Positions 1 to 6,954 are shown, counted from the first letter of the stretch. The stretch: DNA of 14,292 nt from an uncultured Ruminococcus sp. (GCA_947174625.1 CAMWJT010000013.1:1-14292); one strand, 5' to 3'. Notes: a model not told the origin generated them from the letters alone. A program made the numbers and translations.

Positions 1-897
1 CCTGTGGAAGATTCTGTTGAAATTCTGCCGGAAGATAGCCATACGGATGTGCCGGAAATGACAGAAGAAATTTCTGTTCCTGATGCGAATATTTCAGAAA
101 AAATCCAGGAAGAAGCCCCGGAAGAAATTCCGGAAAATTCCGAAAATTCTGAGAACTCCGGCAGTATCCTCGAATTAATCTCCGGCGAGGCATCAGAAGA
201 ATCTCTCCAGAAAATTGAACGTGCGAAAAATTATCTGACAAGCGTTCTCTCTGCTATGAACATTCAGGCGACACTTCATGTGAAAGCCGGTGCGGAAAGT
301 GTTCTGATTCATATTGAAACCAAAAACAGTGGTGCTGTGATCGGCAAACACGGCGACACACTGGATGCACTCCAGTATCTTACATTTATGTCTGCGAACC
401 AGGGCGCAAAAGAATATTACAGAATTATTCTGGATACGGCGGATTATCGGGAACGTCGCCGGAAGACCCTGGAAGAACTCGCCGCTAAGATTGCTGCCAA
501 TGTGCTCCGCACGGATCGTCCTCGGACGCTCGAACCAATGAATCCCTATGAACGCAGGATCATTCATTCGATTATTGCAGAAACTGCCGGTGTGGTCTCC
601 CGGAGTGTCGGGGAAGAACCTTATCGGAAAATTATGATCCTTCCGGAAAATTATTCGGAACGTCCCGGACGAAGAAATACTTCTGACCGGCATAACCGCC
701 AGCGCAGAAATTCCCGGCAGATTCCGGCACGGTCTTCCGGTTATCGTTCCCGTTCCCGGTCTGACCGCCGGGAAGAAATGCCGTCTGCCAGAATTTCGAT
801 GGATTCCATGAAGACGGATTTTGAAAAAGGGTATCGCAGACCAAGACCAGAAGATGAACTCAATACCGGGCTTTACGGCAAATTAAATTTTGATTAA
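1..897 (+). CDS. khpB: Jag/KhpB RNA-binding protein (5' end cut by window edge)
   Basis: This is the 3' part of the SpoIIIJ-associated protein Jag (KhpB), an RNA-binding protein of the KH/R3H type that acts with KhpA in related bacteria. The frame is open to base 1 and the usual N-terminal Jag_N domain is absent, so the real start lies upstream. A GTG at base 4 has no visible ribosome binding site and is not a credible start. Counting from that GTG, residues 1-60 are a strongly acidic linker. A KH domain follows, with its GxxG loop as GKHGD at 114-118. An R3H domain has the R-x3-H signature at R184-H188. After about residue 218 comes an Arg/Ser-rich tail of some 80 residues that is probably disordered. 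In Firmicutes the gene sits between spoIIIJ/yidC and mnmE, which agrees with the downstream neighbour here. The identity is firm; the role of the basic tail is unknown. Confidence 0.93.
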   Translation, partial: PVEDSVEILPEDSHTDVPEMTEEISVPDANISEKIQEEAPEEIPENSENSENSGSILELISGEASEESLQKIERAKNYLTSVLSAMNIQATLHVKAGAESVLIHIETKNSGAVIGKHGDTLDALQYLTFMSANQGAKEYYRIILDTADYRERRRKTLEELAAKIAANVLRTDRPRTLEPMNPYERRIIHSIIAETAGVVSRSVGEEPYRKIMILPENYSERPGRRNTSDRHNRQRRNSRQIPARSSGYRSRSRSDRREEMPSARISMDSMKTDFEKGYRRPRPEDELNTGLYGKLNFD

Positions 898-926
898 TTG
901 TAACATAAAATTTGGGAGAATATTGC

Positions 927-2300
927 ATGAATTTTCACACTGATACAATTGCTGCGATTGCCACACCGTCCGGTACTGGCGGAATTGCTGTCATCCGGAT
1001 TTCCGGGACGGATGCTATCATAAGAGCAGAACAGATCTTTTCTCCCATCCGTGGGAAATCCCCTTTACATATGGACGGCTATACTTGTAGTTACGGCTAT
1101 ATCCGGCAGGACGGTGAAATTTTGGATGATTGTGTATTGACTGTATTCCGTGCGCCTTATAGTTATACCGGTGAAGATGTTGTGGAAATTTCCTGTCATG
1201 GTGGAAGATACTTGACACAAAAAATTCTCCGGATGATTTTGTGCAGGACAGTCCGTCTGGCAGAGGCAGGAGAATTCACGAAACGGGCATTTCTCAATGG
1301 CAAACTTTCTTTAACACAGGCGGAAGCTGTTGCAGATCTGATTTCGGCATCCGGCGAAAATGCAGTAAAATGCGCACGAACACTCCGGGATGGTGCGACA
1401 TTCCGGAAAATTTCGGAATTTTCTGCGAAATTACTCGAAATTTTATCCTCTCTTACCGTCTGGGCAGATTATCCAGATGAGGATATTCCGGAAGTGAACG
1501 CTGAAACCCTGGAACAAGAGTTATCATCCCTGATGTTCCACATGGAACATTTATTAAAAAGCTATGATTACGGCAGGATTCTCCGGGAGGGTCTGCACAC
1601 GGTCATTATCGGCAAGCCGAATGCCGGAAAATCTACATTATTCAATGCGCTTGCCGGTTGTGAGCGCAGTATTGTCACGGAAATTGCAGGAACAACCCGT
1701 GATGTCGTCGAAGAACAGGTCAGAATCGGTGATGTGACACTCCGTTTGTCCGATACTGCCGGTGTGCATGAGACTTCTGACCGGATTGAACAGATCGGCG
1801 TGGAAAAAAGTCTTGCCAGTATCCAACAGGCAGATTTGATCCTTGCTGTGTTTGACCAGTCAACACCGTTTTCTCCGGAAGATCAGACAATCCTGAAACA
1901 GCTCCCGATGGAAAAAACAATCCTAATCGGCAATAAAAATGATAAAATATCTTGCTGGGAATTTTCTCAGATTCTGGATTCTGAAAATCCGGTTTGTGTC
2001 GGCATTTCTGCACGATCCGGACAATTTCCCCAACTGGAACAGGCAGTAACAGCATTTGCATCCCGGAAAGCTGTCCCGGCAGAAGATGGCATGATTGCCA
2101 ATGAACGTCAGAGAGATTGCCTCCGGCTTGCTGTGGATGCTGTTCATGAAGCACTGGAAGCACTTCGGATGGGAATGGCTTACGATGCTGTCACGGTCAG
2201 TCTGGATGCGGCATCCGATGCTTTGCTACAACTGACCGGCGAACGTGTCACGGATAAAGTCGTTGACACGGTTTTTGCAAGATTCTGCGTCGGCAAATAA
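927..2300 (+). CDS. mnmE: tRNA uridine-5-carboxymethylaminomethyl modification GTPase MnmE
   Basis: MnmE (TrmE/ThdF) works with MnmG to build the cmnm5 group on the wobble uridine (U34) of certain tRNAs, using a folate-derived one-carbon unit and GTP. The 457-residue product has the N-terminal folate-binding domain (PSGTGGIAVIRISG near residues 14-27). It also has all the G-protein motifs: G1 GKPNAGKS at 229-236, GTTRD, DTAG, and G4 NKND at 336-339. It ends in the C-terminal CxGK motif (CVGK, 454-457), whose Cys is needed for activity in the family. The start is placed at ATG 927 because GGGAG lies 8 bases upstream; a TTG at 912 overlaps that site and is rejected. The length is normal for the family. 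A near-parS site (1534-1549) lies inside the coding region and reads as FHMEH. It is probably co-transcribed with jag (29 bp upstream) and mnmG. Confidence 0.96.
   Translation: MNFHTDTIAAIATPSGTGGIAVIRISGTDAIIRAEQIFSPIRGKSPLHMDGYTCSYGYIRQDGEILDDCVLTVFRAPYSYTGEDVVEISCHGGRYLTQKILRMILCRTVRLAEAGEFTKRAFLNGKLSLTQAEAVADLISASGENAVKCARTLRDGATFRKISEFSAKLLEILSSLTVWADYPDEDIPEVNAETLEQELSSLMFHMEHLLKSYDYGRILREGLHTVIIGKPNAGKSTLFNALAGCERSIVTEIAGTTRDVVEEQVRIGDVTLRLSDTAGVHETSDRIEQIGVEKSLASIQQADLILAVFDQSTPFSPEDQTILKQLPMEKTILIGNKNDKISCWEFSQILDSENPVCVGISARSGQFPQLEQAVTAFASRKAVPAEDGMIANERQRDCLRLAVDAVHEALEALRMGMAYDAVTVSLDAASDALLQLTGERVTDKVVDTVFARFCVGK
1534..1549 (+). promoter_or_regulatory. Near-parS site inside mnmE (CACATG variant)
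   Basis: The sequence TGTTCCACATGGAACA differs by one base from the perfect palindrome found seven times in the window. It lies within mnmE and is translated in frame, so codon constraint may explain the mismatch. ParB binding here is an inference. Confidence 0.5.
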
Positions 2301-2317
2301 TTAATGTTTAGTGAGTG

Positions 2318-4201
2318 ATGTGCGTGAAAAATACTTATGAAATGGGATGCTATGATGTCATTGTTGTCGGTGCTGGGCATGCCGGGGTGGAAGCCGGTCT
2401 TGCTTCTGCCAGACTCGGCTGCCGGACACTGCTCCTGACAATTTCTCTTGACCAGGTTGCCAATATGCCTTGTAATCCATCCATCGGCGGCACGGCAAAG
2501 GGGCATCTCGTCCGGGAAATTGATGCACTCGGCGGCGAAATGGGAAAGGCGGCAGATGCTTGTTTCATCCAGAGCAGAATGCTCAACCGGGGAAAAGGTC
2601 CTGCTGTCCATAGTCTCCGTGTCCAGGCAGACCGGGTAAAATATCATAATTATATGAAACATGTCTGCGAACAGCAGGAAAATTTGTTTCTGAAACAGGG
2701 AGAAGCGGCTGAAATTCTCGTCGATCCGGAAAATTCCCGCATTACCGGCATTGTGACAAAGTTAGGCGCTGTCTATCATGCACAGGCTGTTGTCATTGCC
2801 ACCGGGACTTATCTGAAAGGCAAGATCCATATCGGTGAAGTCTCTTTCGAGAGTGGTCCGGATTCCGCACTCCCGGCAAATGCACTGTCAGAAAGTCTCA
2901 GACATTATCTGCCTTTGCGAAGATTCAAAACCGGGACACCTTGTCGTGTTCACAAACGAAGCATTGATTTTGAATTACTGGAAGAACAACCCGGCGATCT
3001 CGAAATTACCCCGTTTTCTTTTGAAAATTTTAATCAGAATTTTCAGAATCAGGTCAATTGCTATATCAGTTATACCAATTTAGAAACACATGATGTCATC
3101 CGGAATAATCTCCATCGCTCGCCATTATATGCCGGGAAAATTGAGGGGATTGGTCCCCGGTACTGTCCTTCGATTGAAGATAAGATTGTCCGGTTCGCAG
3201 ACAAAGAACGTCATCAATTATTTATTGAACCTATGGGGCTGACAACCGAAGAATATTATTTACAGGGTATGTCTTCTTCTCTCCCTGAAGATGTTCAGCT
3301 GGCATTTCTCCGGACAATCAAGGGCTTGTCCCATGTGGAAATTCTCCGTCCTGCCTATGCAATTGAGTATGATTGCATGGATCCGACGGCACTTAAACCC
3401 ACACTGGAGACAAAAGCTGTTTCTGGTCTGTTTGGTGCAGGACAATTCAACGGCAGTTCCGGTTATGAAGAGGCTGCCGCACAGGGACTTGTTGCCGGAA
3501 TTAATGCAAGTTTATTTGTTATGGGAAAGCCGCAATTAATTTTAGAACGTTCTGGGTCTTATATTGGGACTTTAATAGATGATTTAGTATATAAAGGCTG
3601 TAGCGACCCTTATAGAATGATGACTTCCAGAAGTGAATATCGATTAATTTTAAGACAAGATAATGCCGATTTCAGATTAATGCCAATTGGCAGAGCAATA
3701 GGCTTGCTTCCAGAAGAACGCTATCAGAAAATGCTTGTAAAATATCAGCTTGTGGAACAGGAAATTAAACGAGTGAAAAAAACAAATCTTGCGCCAAGTC
3801 CTGCATTAAATCAGATGCTTGCCGAATCCGGCACAGCACCGTTGCAGACAGGATGCAAGCTTGCAGATCTGCTCCGCAGACCGCAGCTACATTATCGGGA
3901 GCTTGCCGCATTTGATCCGGAACGTCCGGCACTGTCTTCTGAAATCCAGGAACAAGTAGAGATCCAGATCAAATATGAAGGCTATATTTCCCGTCAGAAT
4001 GAATCCATTGAAAAAGCCAGACATCTGGAACAGAAAAAATTGCCGTCAGATCTGGATTATACCACAATCAGGGGGCTTCGTCTGGAAGCCGCTGAGAAGT
4101 TGAACCGGCATCAGCCTGTCAATATTGCACAGGCATCCAGAATTTCCGGCGTTTCGCCGTCTGATATTTCTGTATTGTTGATCTGGCTGTCCCGAAAATA
4201 A
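2318..4201 (+). CDS. mnmG: tRNA uridine-5-carboxymethylaminomethyl modification enzyme MnmG
   Basis: MnmG (GidA) is the FAD/NADH-dependent partner of MnmE in wobble-U34 modification. The N-terminal Rossmann dinucleotide-binding motif is GAGHAG at about residues 18-23. It is followed by the family signatures GGTAKGHLVREIDALGG, ATGTYLKG and CPSIEDKIVRF, and by the helical C-terminal domain expected for MnmE and tRNA contact. At about 627 residues it is full length. The start is uncertain: GTG 2315, ATG 2318 and GTG 2324 are all possible and none has a strong Shine-Dalgarno sequence, only GTGAG-like bases around 2311. ATG 2318 is used here. The gap to mnmE is 17 bp, consistent with an operon. 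Between roughly 3530 and 3730 the codons switch to TTA, ATA and AGA, unlike the CTG/CTC-rich remainder, while the protein stays well conserved. Confidence 0.96.
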   Translation: MCVKNTYEMGCYDVIVVGAGHAGVEAGLASARLGCRTLLLTISLDQVANMPCNPSIGGTAKGHLVREIDALGGEMGKAADACFIQSRMLNRGKGPAVHSLRVQADRVKYHNYMKHVCEQQENLFLKQGEAAEILVDPENSRITGIVTKLGAVYHAQAVVIATGTYLKGKIHIGEVSFESGPDSALPANALSESLRHYLPLRRFKTGTPCRVHKRSIDFELLEEQPGDLEITPFSFENFNQNFQNQVNCYISYTNLETHDVIRNNLHRSPLYAGKIEGIGPRYCPSIEDKIVRFADKERHQLFIEPMGLTTEEYYLQGMSSSLPEDVQLAFLRTIKGLSHVEILRPAYAIEYDCMDPTALKPTLETKAVSGLFGAGQFNGSSGYEEAAAQGLVAGINASLFVMGKPQLILERSGSYIGTLIDDLVYKGCSDPYRMMTSRSEYRLILRQDNADFRLMPIGRAIGLLPEERYQKMLVKYQLVEQEIKRVKKTNLAPSPALNQMLAESGTAPLQTGCKLADLLRRPQLHYRELAAFDPERPALSSEIQEQVEIQIKYEGYISRQNESIEKARHLEQKKLPSDLDYTTIRGLRLEAAEKLNRHQPVNIAQASRISGVSPSDISVLLIWLSRK

Positions 4202-4232
4202 TTTTAAATTTTTAAAATTAGGAGTGAATGAC

Positions 4233-4949
4233 ATGGCTTTGCTGCCGGATTATGCACGGGCAAGCGAATTATTTCAGGAATTCAACATAGATGTTCCACA
4301 TGGAACATACCTGAAATTAGAATCTTACGCAAAATTCTTAGTAGAATACAATCAGCATGTCAATCTGACCGCTGTCACGAAGGGAGATGCTATTTTAAAA
4401 AAGCATTTTCTCGACAGCCTCTTATTGCATGAACTGGCACGGGATTGCTTTTCACAGTCGGCGAAAATTCTCGATATTGGCAGTGGTGCAGGCTTCCCCG
4501 GTGTGCCGCTTTCCCTGATCCGACCGGATTTGCAGATCACACTCCTGGATAGTCTCCGGAAAAGAATTACATTCCTGGAGCAGTTAAAAGAAAAACTGGA
4601 TTGTCAGTATACGGCAGTACATGGACGTGCAGAGGACTTTGCGAAAAATCCGGAGTATCGGGAATCTTTTGACGTAGTGACTGCCAGGGCGGTTGCCGCT
4701 CTTCCTGTGCTCGCAGAATTTTCGCTCCCTTATGTCAGAATAGGTGGCTATTGGCTTGCCATGAAATCGCATGAAGAAATCCGTCCGGCATTGCAAGCAA
4801 TCCGTCTGCTTGGCGGAGAACTGGTCAATACGATTTCTTATCAGCTCCCCGGCGGCGACGCAAGAAATCTGTATCTTATCAGAAAAGTATCGTCCTGCCC
4901 TGAAAAATTTCCACGCAAATTTGCACAGATCAGACAAAAATCACTCTGA
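4233..4949 (+). CDS. rsmG: 16S rRNA (guanine527-N7)-methyltransferase RsmG
   Basis: RsmG (GidB) methylates N7 of G527 in 16S rRNA with S-adenosylmethionine as donor. The 238-residue product carries the class I SAM-binding loop LDIGSGAGFPG at residues 80-90, the following acidic LLD strand, and the family block VTARAVAALPVLAEF. The start is ATG 4233 because TTAGGAG ends 8 bases upstream; a GTG at 4224 overlaps that site and is rejected. Residues 20-24 (DVPHG) are encoded across a near-parS site. The C-terminal stretch from GGDARNLYLIRK (residue 207) to the stop is the part repeated downstream in the tandem array. A separate, diverged version of this 3' end lies at 5801-5878, just before the terminator. 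The present gene may therefore have lost its original 3' end to an array copy. Catalytic regions look intact. Confidence 0.95.
   Translation: MALLPDYARASELFQEFNIDVPHGTYLKLESYAKFLVEYNQHVNLTAVTKGDAILKKHFLDSLLLHELARDCFSQSAKILDIGSGAGFPGVPLSLIRPDLQITLLDSLRKRITFLEQLKEKLDCQYTAVHGRAEDFAKNPEYRESFDVVTARAVAALPVLAEFSLPYVRIGGYWLAMKSHEEIRPALQAIRLLGGELVNTISYQLPGGDARNLYLIRKVSSCPEKFPRKFAQIRQKSL
4292..4307 (+). promoter_or_regulatory. Near-parS site inside rsmG (CACATG variant)
   Basis: TGTTCCACATGGAACA, one base from the perfect palindrome, encodes the VPHGT residues of RsmG. It occupies the position matching the perfect parS sites in the downstream array units, whose frame reads VPRGT. It is thus the likely relative of the array sites. 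Binding is not shown. Confidence 0.5.
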
Positions 4950-4958
4950 GAATTTCAA

Positions 4959-4974
4959 TGTTCCACGTGGAACA
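4959..4974 (+). promoter_or_regulatory. parS site 1 (perfect)
   Basis: This is a perfect 16-base palindrome TGTTCCACGTGGAACA, 9 bp after the rsmG stop codon. It differs by one base from the known Bacillus subtilis-type parS (TGTTCCACGTGAAACA), and soj-parB lie 2 kb away. It is the expected loading site for ParB. Confidence 0.88.
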
Positions 4975-5053
4975 TTTATAAAATTGAAATTTTATGTAGA
5001 ATTTGTAAAAAATTCGGATTGTTGGCAATCCATTTGCTTAGTGGGGATTTACT

Positions 5054-5256
5054 AGCGGCGATGTAAGAACTTTGTATCTTGTCAGAAAAGTATTGTCCTG
5101 TCCTGAAAAATTTTTACATAAATTTACACAGATCAAATAAAAATCACTCTGAGAATTCTGATGTTCCACGTGGAACATTTATAAATTTGAAATTTTATGT
5201 AGAATTTGTAAAAAATTCGGATTGTTGGCAATCCATTTGCTTAGTGGGGATTTACT
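5054..5256 (+). pseudogene. rsmG-derived array unit 1
   Basis: A 203-bp unit. From 5056 it reads in the RsmG frame as GDVRTLYLVRK and then to a stop, matching RsmG GDARNLYLIRK. A stop codon lies just upstream in that frame, and there is no start or ribosome binding site, so it is a remnant. It contains parS site 2 and is almost identical to unit 2. Confidence 0.8.
5162..5177 (+). promoter_or_regulatory. parS site 2 (perfect)
   Basis: Perfect TGTTCCACGTGGAACA in array unit 1, exactly 203 bp from site 1. Confidence 0.88.
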
Positions 5257-5459
5257 AGCGGCGATGTAAGAACTTTGTATCTTGTCAGAAAAGTATTGTC
5301 CTGTCCTGAAAAATTTTTACATAAATTTACACAGATCAAATAAAAATCACTCTGAGAATTCTGATGTTCCACGTGGAACATTTATAAATTTGAAATTCTA
5401 TGTAGAATTTGTAAAAAATTTGGATTGTTGGCAATCCATTTGCTTAGTGGGAAATTACT
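5257..5459 (+). pseudogene. rsmG-derived array unit 2
   Basis: A 203-bp unit differing from unit 1 at only about four positions by eye, which suggests a recent duplication or homogenisation. It contains parS site 3. It has the same remnant of the RsmG C-terminus with no start. Confidence 0.8.
5365..5380 (+). promoter_or_regulatory. parS site 3 (perfect)
   Basis: Perfect TGTTCCACGTGGAACA in array unit 2, exactly 203 bp from site 2. Confidence 0.88.
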
Positions 5460-5663
5460 AGCGGCGATGTAAGAACTCTGTATCTTAATCATAAAAGTAT
5501 CGTCCTGCCCTGAAAAATTTCCACGCAAATTTGCATAGATCAAGCAAAGATTACTCTGAGAATTCTGATGTTCCACGTGGAACATTTATAAAATTGAAAT
5601 TTTATGTAGAATTTGTAAAAGATCCGGATTGTTGGCAATCCATTTGCTTAGTGGGAAATTACC
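5460..5663 (+). pseudogene. rsmG-derived array unit 3 (frameshifted)
   Basis: A 204-bp unit. Relative to rsmG, an extra base in CTTAATCATAAAA shifts the RsmG C-terminal frame, supporting loss of coding function. Parts of it, such as CGTCCTGCCC and TTCCACGCAAATTTGCA, are closer to the intact rsmG end than to units 1 and 2. It contains parS site 4. Confidence 0.78.
5569..5584 (+). promoter_or_regulatory. parS site 4 (perfect)
   Basis: Perfect TGTTCCACGTGGAACA in array unit 3, 204 bp from site 3. Confidence 0.88.
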
Positions 5664-5780
5664 GGCGGCGATGTAAGAACTCAGAAAAGTATCGTCCTGC
5701 CCTGAAAAATTTCCACGCAAATTTGCACAGATCAAATAAAAATCACTCTGAGAATTCTGATGTTCCACGTGGAATATCCG
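5664..5780 (+). pseudogene. rsmG-derived array unit 4 (12-bp deletion, truncated)
   Basis: This unit lacks 12 bp between AAGAACTC and AGAAAAGTA compared with unit 3. It loses repeat identity soon after its degenerate parS, where it joins the sequence leading to the old rsmG 3' end. Confidence 0.75.
5761..5776 (+). promoter_or_regulatory. Degenerate parS site 5
   Basis: TGTTCCACGTGGAATA has a single C-to-T change at position 15 of the palindrome. It is 192 bp from site 4 because of the 12-bp deletion in its unit. It probably still binds ParB, less tightly. Confidence 0.65.
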
Positions 5781-5800
5781 AATTCTCAGATTTTTTCATA

Positions 5801-5878
5801 TTTCTGATCAGAAAAATATCGCCCTGTCCGACAGAATTCTCCTGCAAATTTGCACAAATTCAGCAGAAAGCAGGATAA
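5801..5878 (+). pseudogene. Detached, diverged rsmG 3' end next to the terminator
   Basis: The translation includes LIRKISPCPTEFSCKFAQIQ and three more residues before TAA at 5876-5878. It is collinear with the end of RsmG (LIRKVSSCPEKFPRKFAQIR). It lies 20 bp before the intrinsic terminator, where the operon's last gene should end. I infer that this is the original rsmG 3' end and that the array was inserted by duplication before it. It has no start or ribosome binding site of its own. Confidence 0.6.
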
Positions 5879-5898
5879 GAAACAGCTTATCTGTCCGG

Positions 5899-5933
5899 AA
5901 ATCCGTTATTTTCATCGGAAATAACGGATTTTT
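5899..5933 (+). terminator. Intrinsic terminator of the jag-mnmE-mnmG-rsmG operon
   Basis: There is a 13-bp perfect stem, AAATCCGTTATTT pairing with AAATAACGGATTT, with a 7-base loop and the run TTTTT continuing from the right arm. It lies beyond the repeat array, so the array should be transcribed as a long 3' extension of the rsmG message. Confidence 0.85.
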
Positions 5934-5937
5934 ATGA

Positions 5938-5966
5938 TTGCAATGATTTCCAGAATCTGTTATGAT
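5938..5966 (+). promoter_or_regulatory. Candidate sigma-A promoter for noc
   Basis: A -35-like TTGCAA (5938-5943) and a -10-like TATGAT (5961-5966) are separated by 17 bp. They lie just after the terminator and about 75 bp before noc. The -35 matches consensus at only four of six bases. Confidence 0.55.
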
Positions 5967-6039
5967 GAAGATGAGAGAATGTTCAGAAACTATTATGAAA
6001 TAGTATCAGAAAGCTGAACACCAGAAAGGAGAACATCAT

Positions 6040-6921
6040 ATGTCCGGAATGTTTGCACCCACAAAAGAAATTTTAAAAGAAAATCTGAAAGAGAATCCTG
6101 AGGAAAATTTCAGGCAGGAAACAATGCTTCCTATGGAAGAACAGAAAATTCTTTACTTACGTATTGAGGACATCCGTCCTAATCCGCATCAGCCACGCAT
6201 GCTGTTTCAGCCGGAAGAACTGCGCTCCCTGTCAGAGAGCATCCGGCAGAACGGAATTTTACAGCCGCTGACCGTCCGGCAGTGCGGTTGTCTCTATGAA
6301 TTGATCGCCGGGGAACGCCGTTTGCGTGCTGCCAGGCTTGCCGGTCTGCGTTGCGTTCCCTGTTTGATCCGGGAAATCAATGACCGGAATTCTGCCATTC
6401 TTGCCCTGGTGGAAAATATTCAGCGGCAGGATCTGAATTATTTTGAAGAAGCTGCCGCATTGGAACAATTGATTACTTATTACGGAATGACGCAGGAAGA
6501 TGCCGCCATTCAGCTTGGAAGGGCACAGAGTACCGTTGCGAATAAGCTCAGACTGCTTAGACTGACCGATCCAGAAAAGCAGTATATCTTGAAGAATCAG
6601 TTGACAGAACGTCATGCAAGGGCACTGCTGAAAATTGCCAGTCCGGAAGAACGCATGAAAATCCTGGAAAAAATTACGAAACTTGGCTTGAATGTTGAGA
6701 AAACAGAACGTCTGATTGAAGAACAGCTCGGAAGAGTCCGGGAACAAGAGAACTTCCGGAAACGATGTGTCTTGTTCCGGGATGTCCGGTTGTTTACAAA
6801 TACAATCCAGAAAGCAATTGAAACCATGCAGGCGGCAGGAATTCCAGCAGATGCACAAAAGACACAGGATGAGGAATTTATTGAATACCGGATTCGGATT
6901 CCGCTCCAGAATAATTTTTAA
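6040..6921 (+). CDS. noc: Nucleoid occlusion protein Noc (ParB paralogue)
   Basis: This ParB-family protein occupies the noc position between rsmG and soj. The ParB/CTP-binding domain carries GERRLRA at residues 91-97 and ENIQRQ at 125-130. The helix-turn-helix region reads AQSTVANKLRLLRL and later TERHARAL, very like B. subtilis Noc (GQSTIANKLRLLKL, TERHARAL). At the four positions published as switching ParB to Noc DNA specificity it has Q163, K169, R174 and R191. Three are the Noc residues and R174 is a conservative K-to-R. The end, EEFIEYRIRIP, is also Noc-like. The start at ATG 6040 is supported by AAAGGAG upstream; ATG 6049 is an alternative. Noc binds its own palindromes, spreads as a CTP clamp and keeps division away from the nucleoid. 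The N-terminus only weakly suggests a membrane-targeting helix. Its own promoter and the upstream terminator make it a separate unit. Confidence 0.85.
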   Translation: MSGMFAPTKEILKENLKENPEENFRQETMLPMEEQKILYLRIEDIRPNPHQPRMLFQPEELRSLSESIRQNGILQPLTVRQCGCLYELIAGERRLRAARLAGLRCVPCLIREINDRNSAILALVENIQRQDLNYFEEAAALEQLITYYGMTQEDAAIQLGRAQSTVANKLRLLRLTDPEKQYILKNQLTERHARALLKIASPEERMKILEKITKLGLNVEKTERLIEEQLGRVREQENFRKRCVLFRDVRLFTNTIQKAIETMQAAGIPADAQKTQDEEFIEYRIRIPLQNNF

Positions 6922-6954
6922 TTTTGCGTTTTTATGTTCAGAATGTTCAAGAAT

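Larger units (their letters stand above)
4851..5877 (+). repeat. Tandem array of ~203-bp rsmG-derived units, each with a parS site
   Basis: Units begin at GGCGGCGA or AGCGGCGA at 4851 (the rsmG 3' end itself), 5054, 5257, 5460 and 5664, giving periods of 203, 203, 203 and 204 bp. A rearranged part-unit runs to 5877. Each unit has three sections: about 100 bp matching the 3' end of rsmG through its stop codon; a parS site about 10 bp later; and about 80 bp whose translation (VPRGTFIKLKFYVEF) resembles RsmG residues 21-35 (VPHGTYLKLESYAKF). The units therefore look like internally deleted rsmG copies in head-to-tail order. The array fills the entire 1.09-kb gap between rsmG and noc apart from the terminator and promoter near 5899-5966. 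I see no credible separate gene in it. Confidence 0.93.

Noticed and set aside
4771..5055. Open frame running from rsmG in another frame into the first array unit (94 codons).
   Set aside because: It overlaps rsmG out of frame and has no ribosome site. Its only family-like portion is the RsmG-N-terminal-like stretch of the array remnant.
5382..5768. Two minus-strand open frames within the array.
   Set aside because: They repeat one another, read parS in antisense as FHVEH or MEH, and lack ribosome sites. They are shadows of the repeat.
4851..5877. CRISPR array.
   Set aside because: The whole ~203-bp unit repeats with no short repeat/unique spacer pattern, and no cas genes are present.
5531..5878. 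Open frame of 115 codons across array units 3 and 4 and the old rsmG end.
   Set aside because: It begins with TTG without a Shine-Dalgarno sequence and is composed of repeat remnants in mixed RsmG frames. The array explains it.
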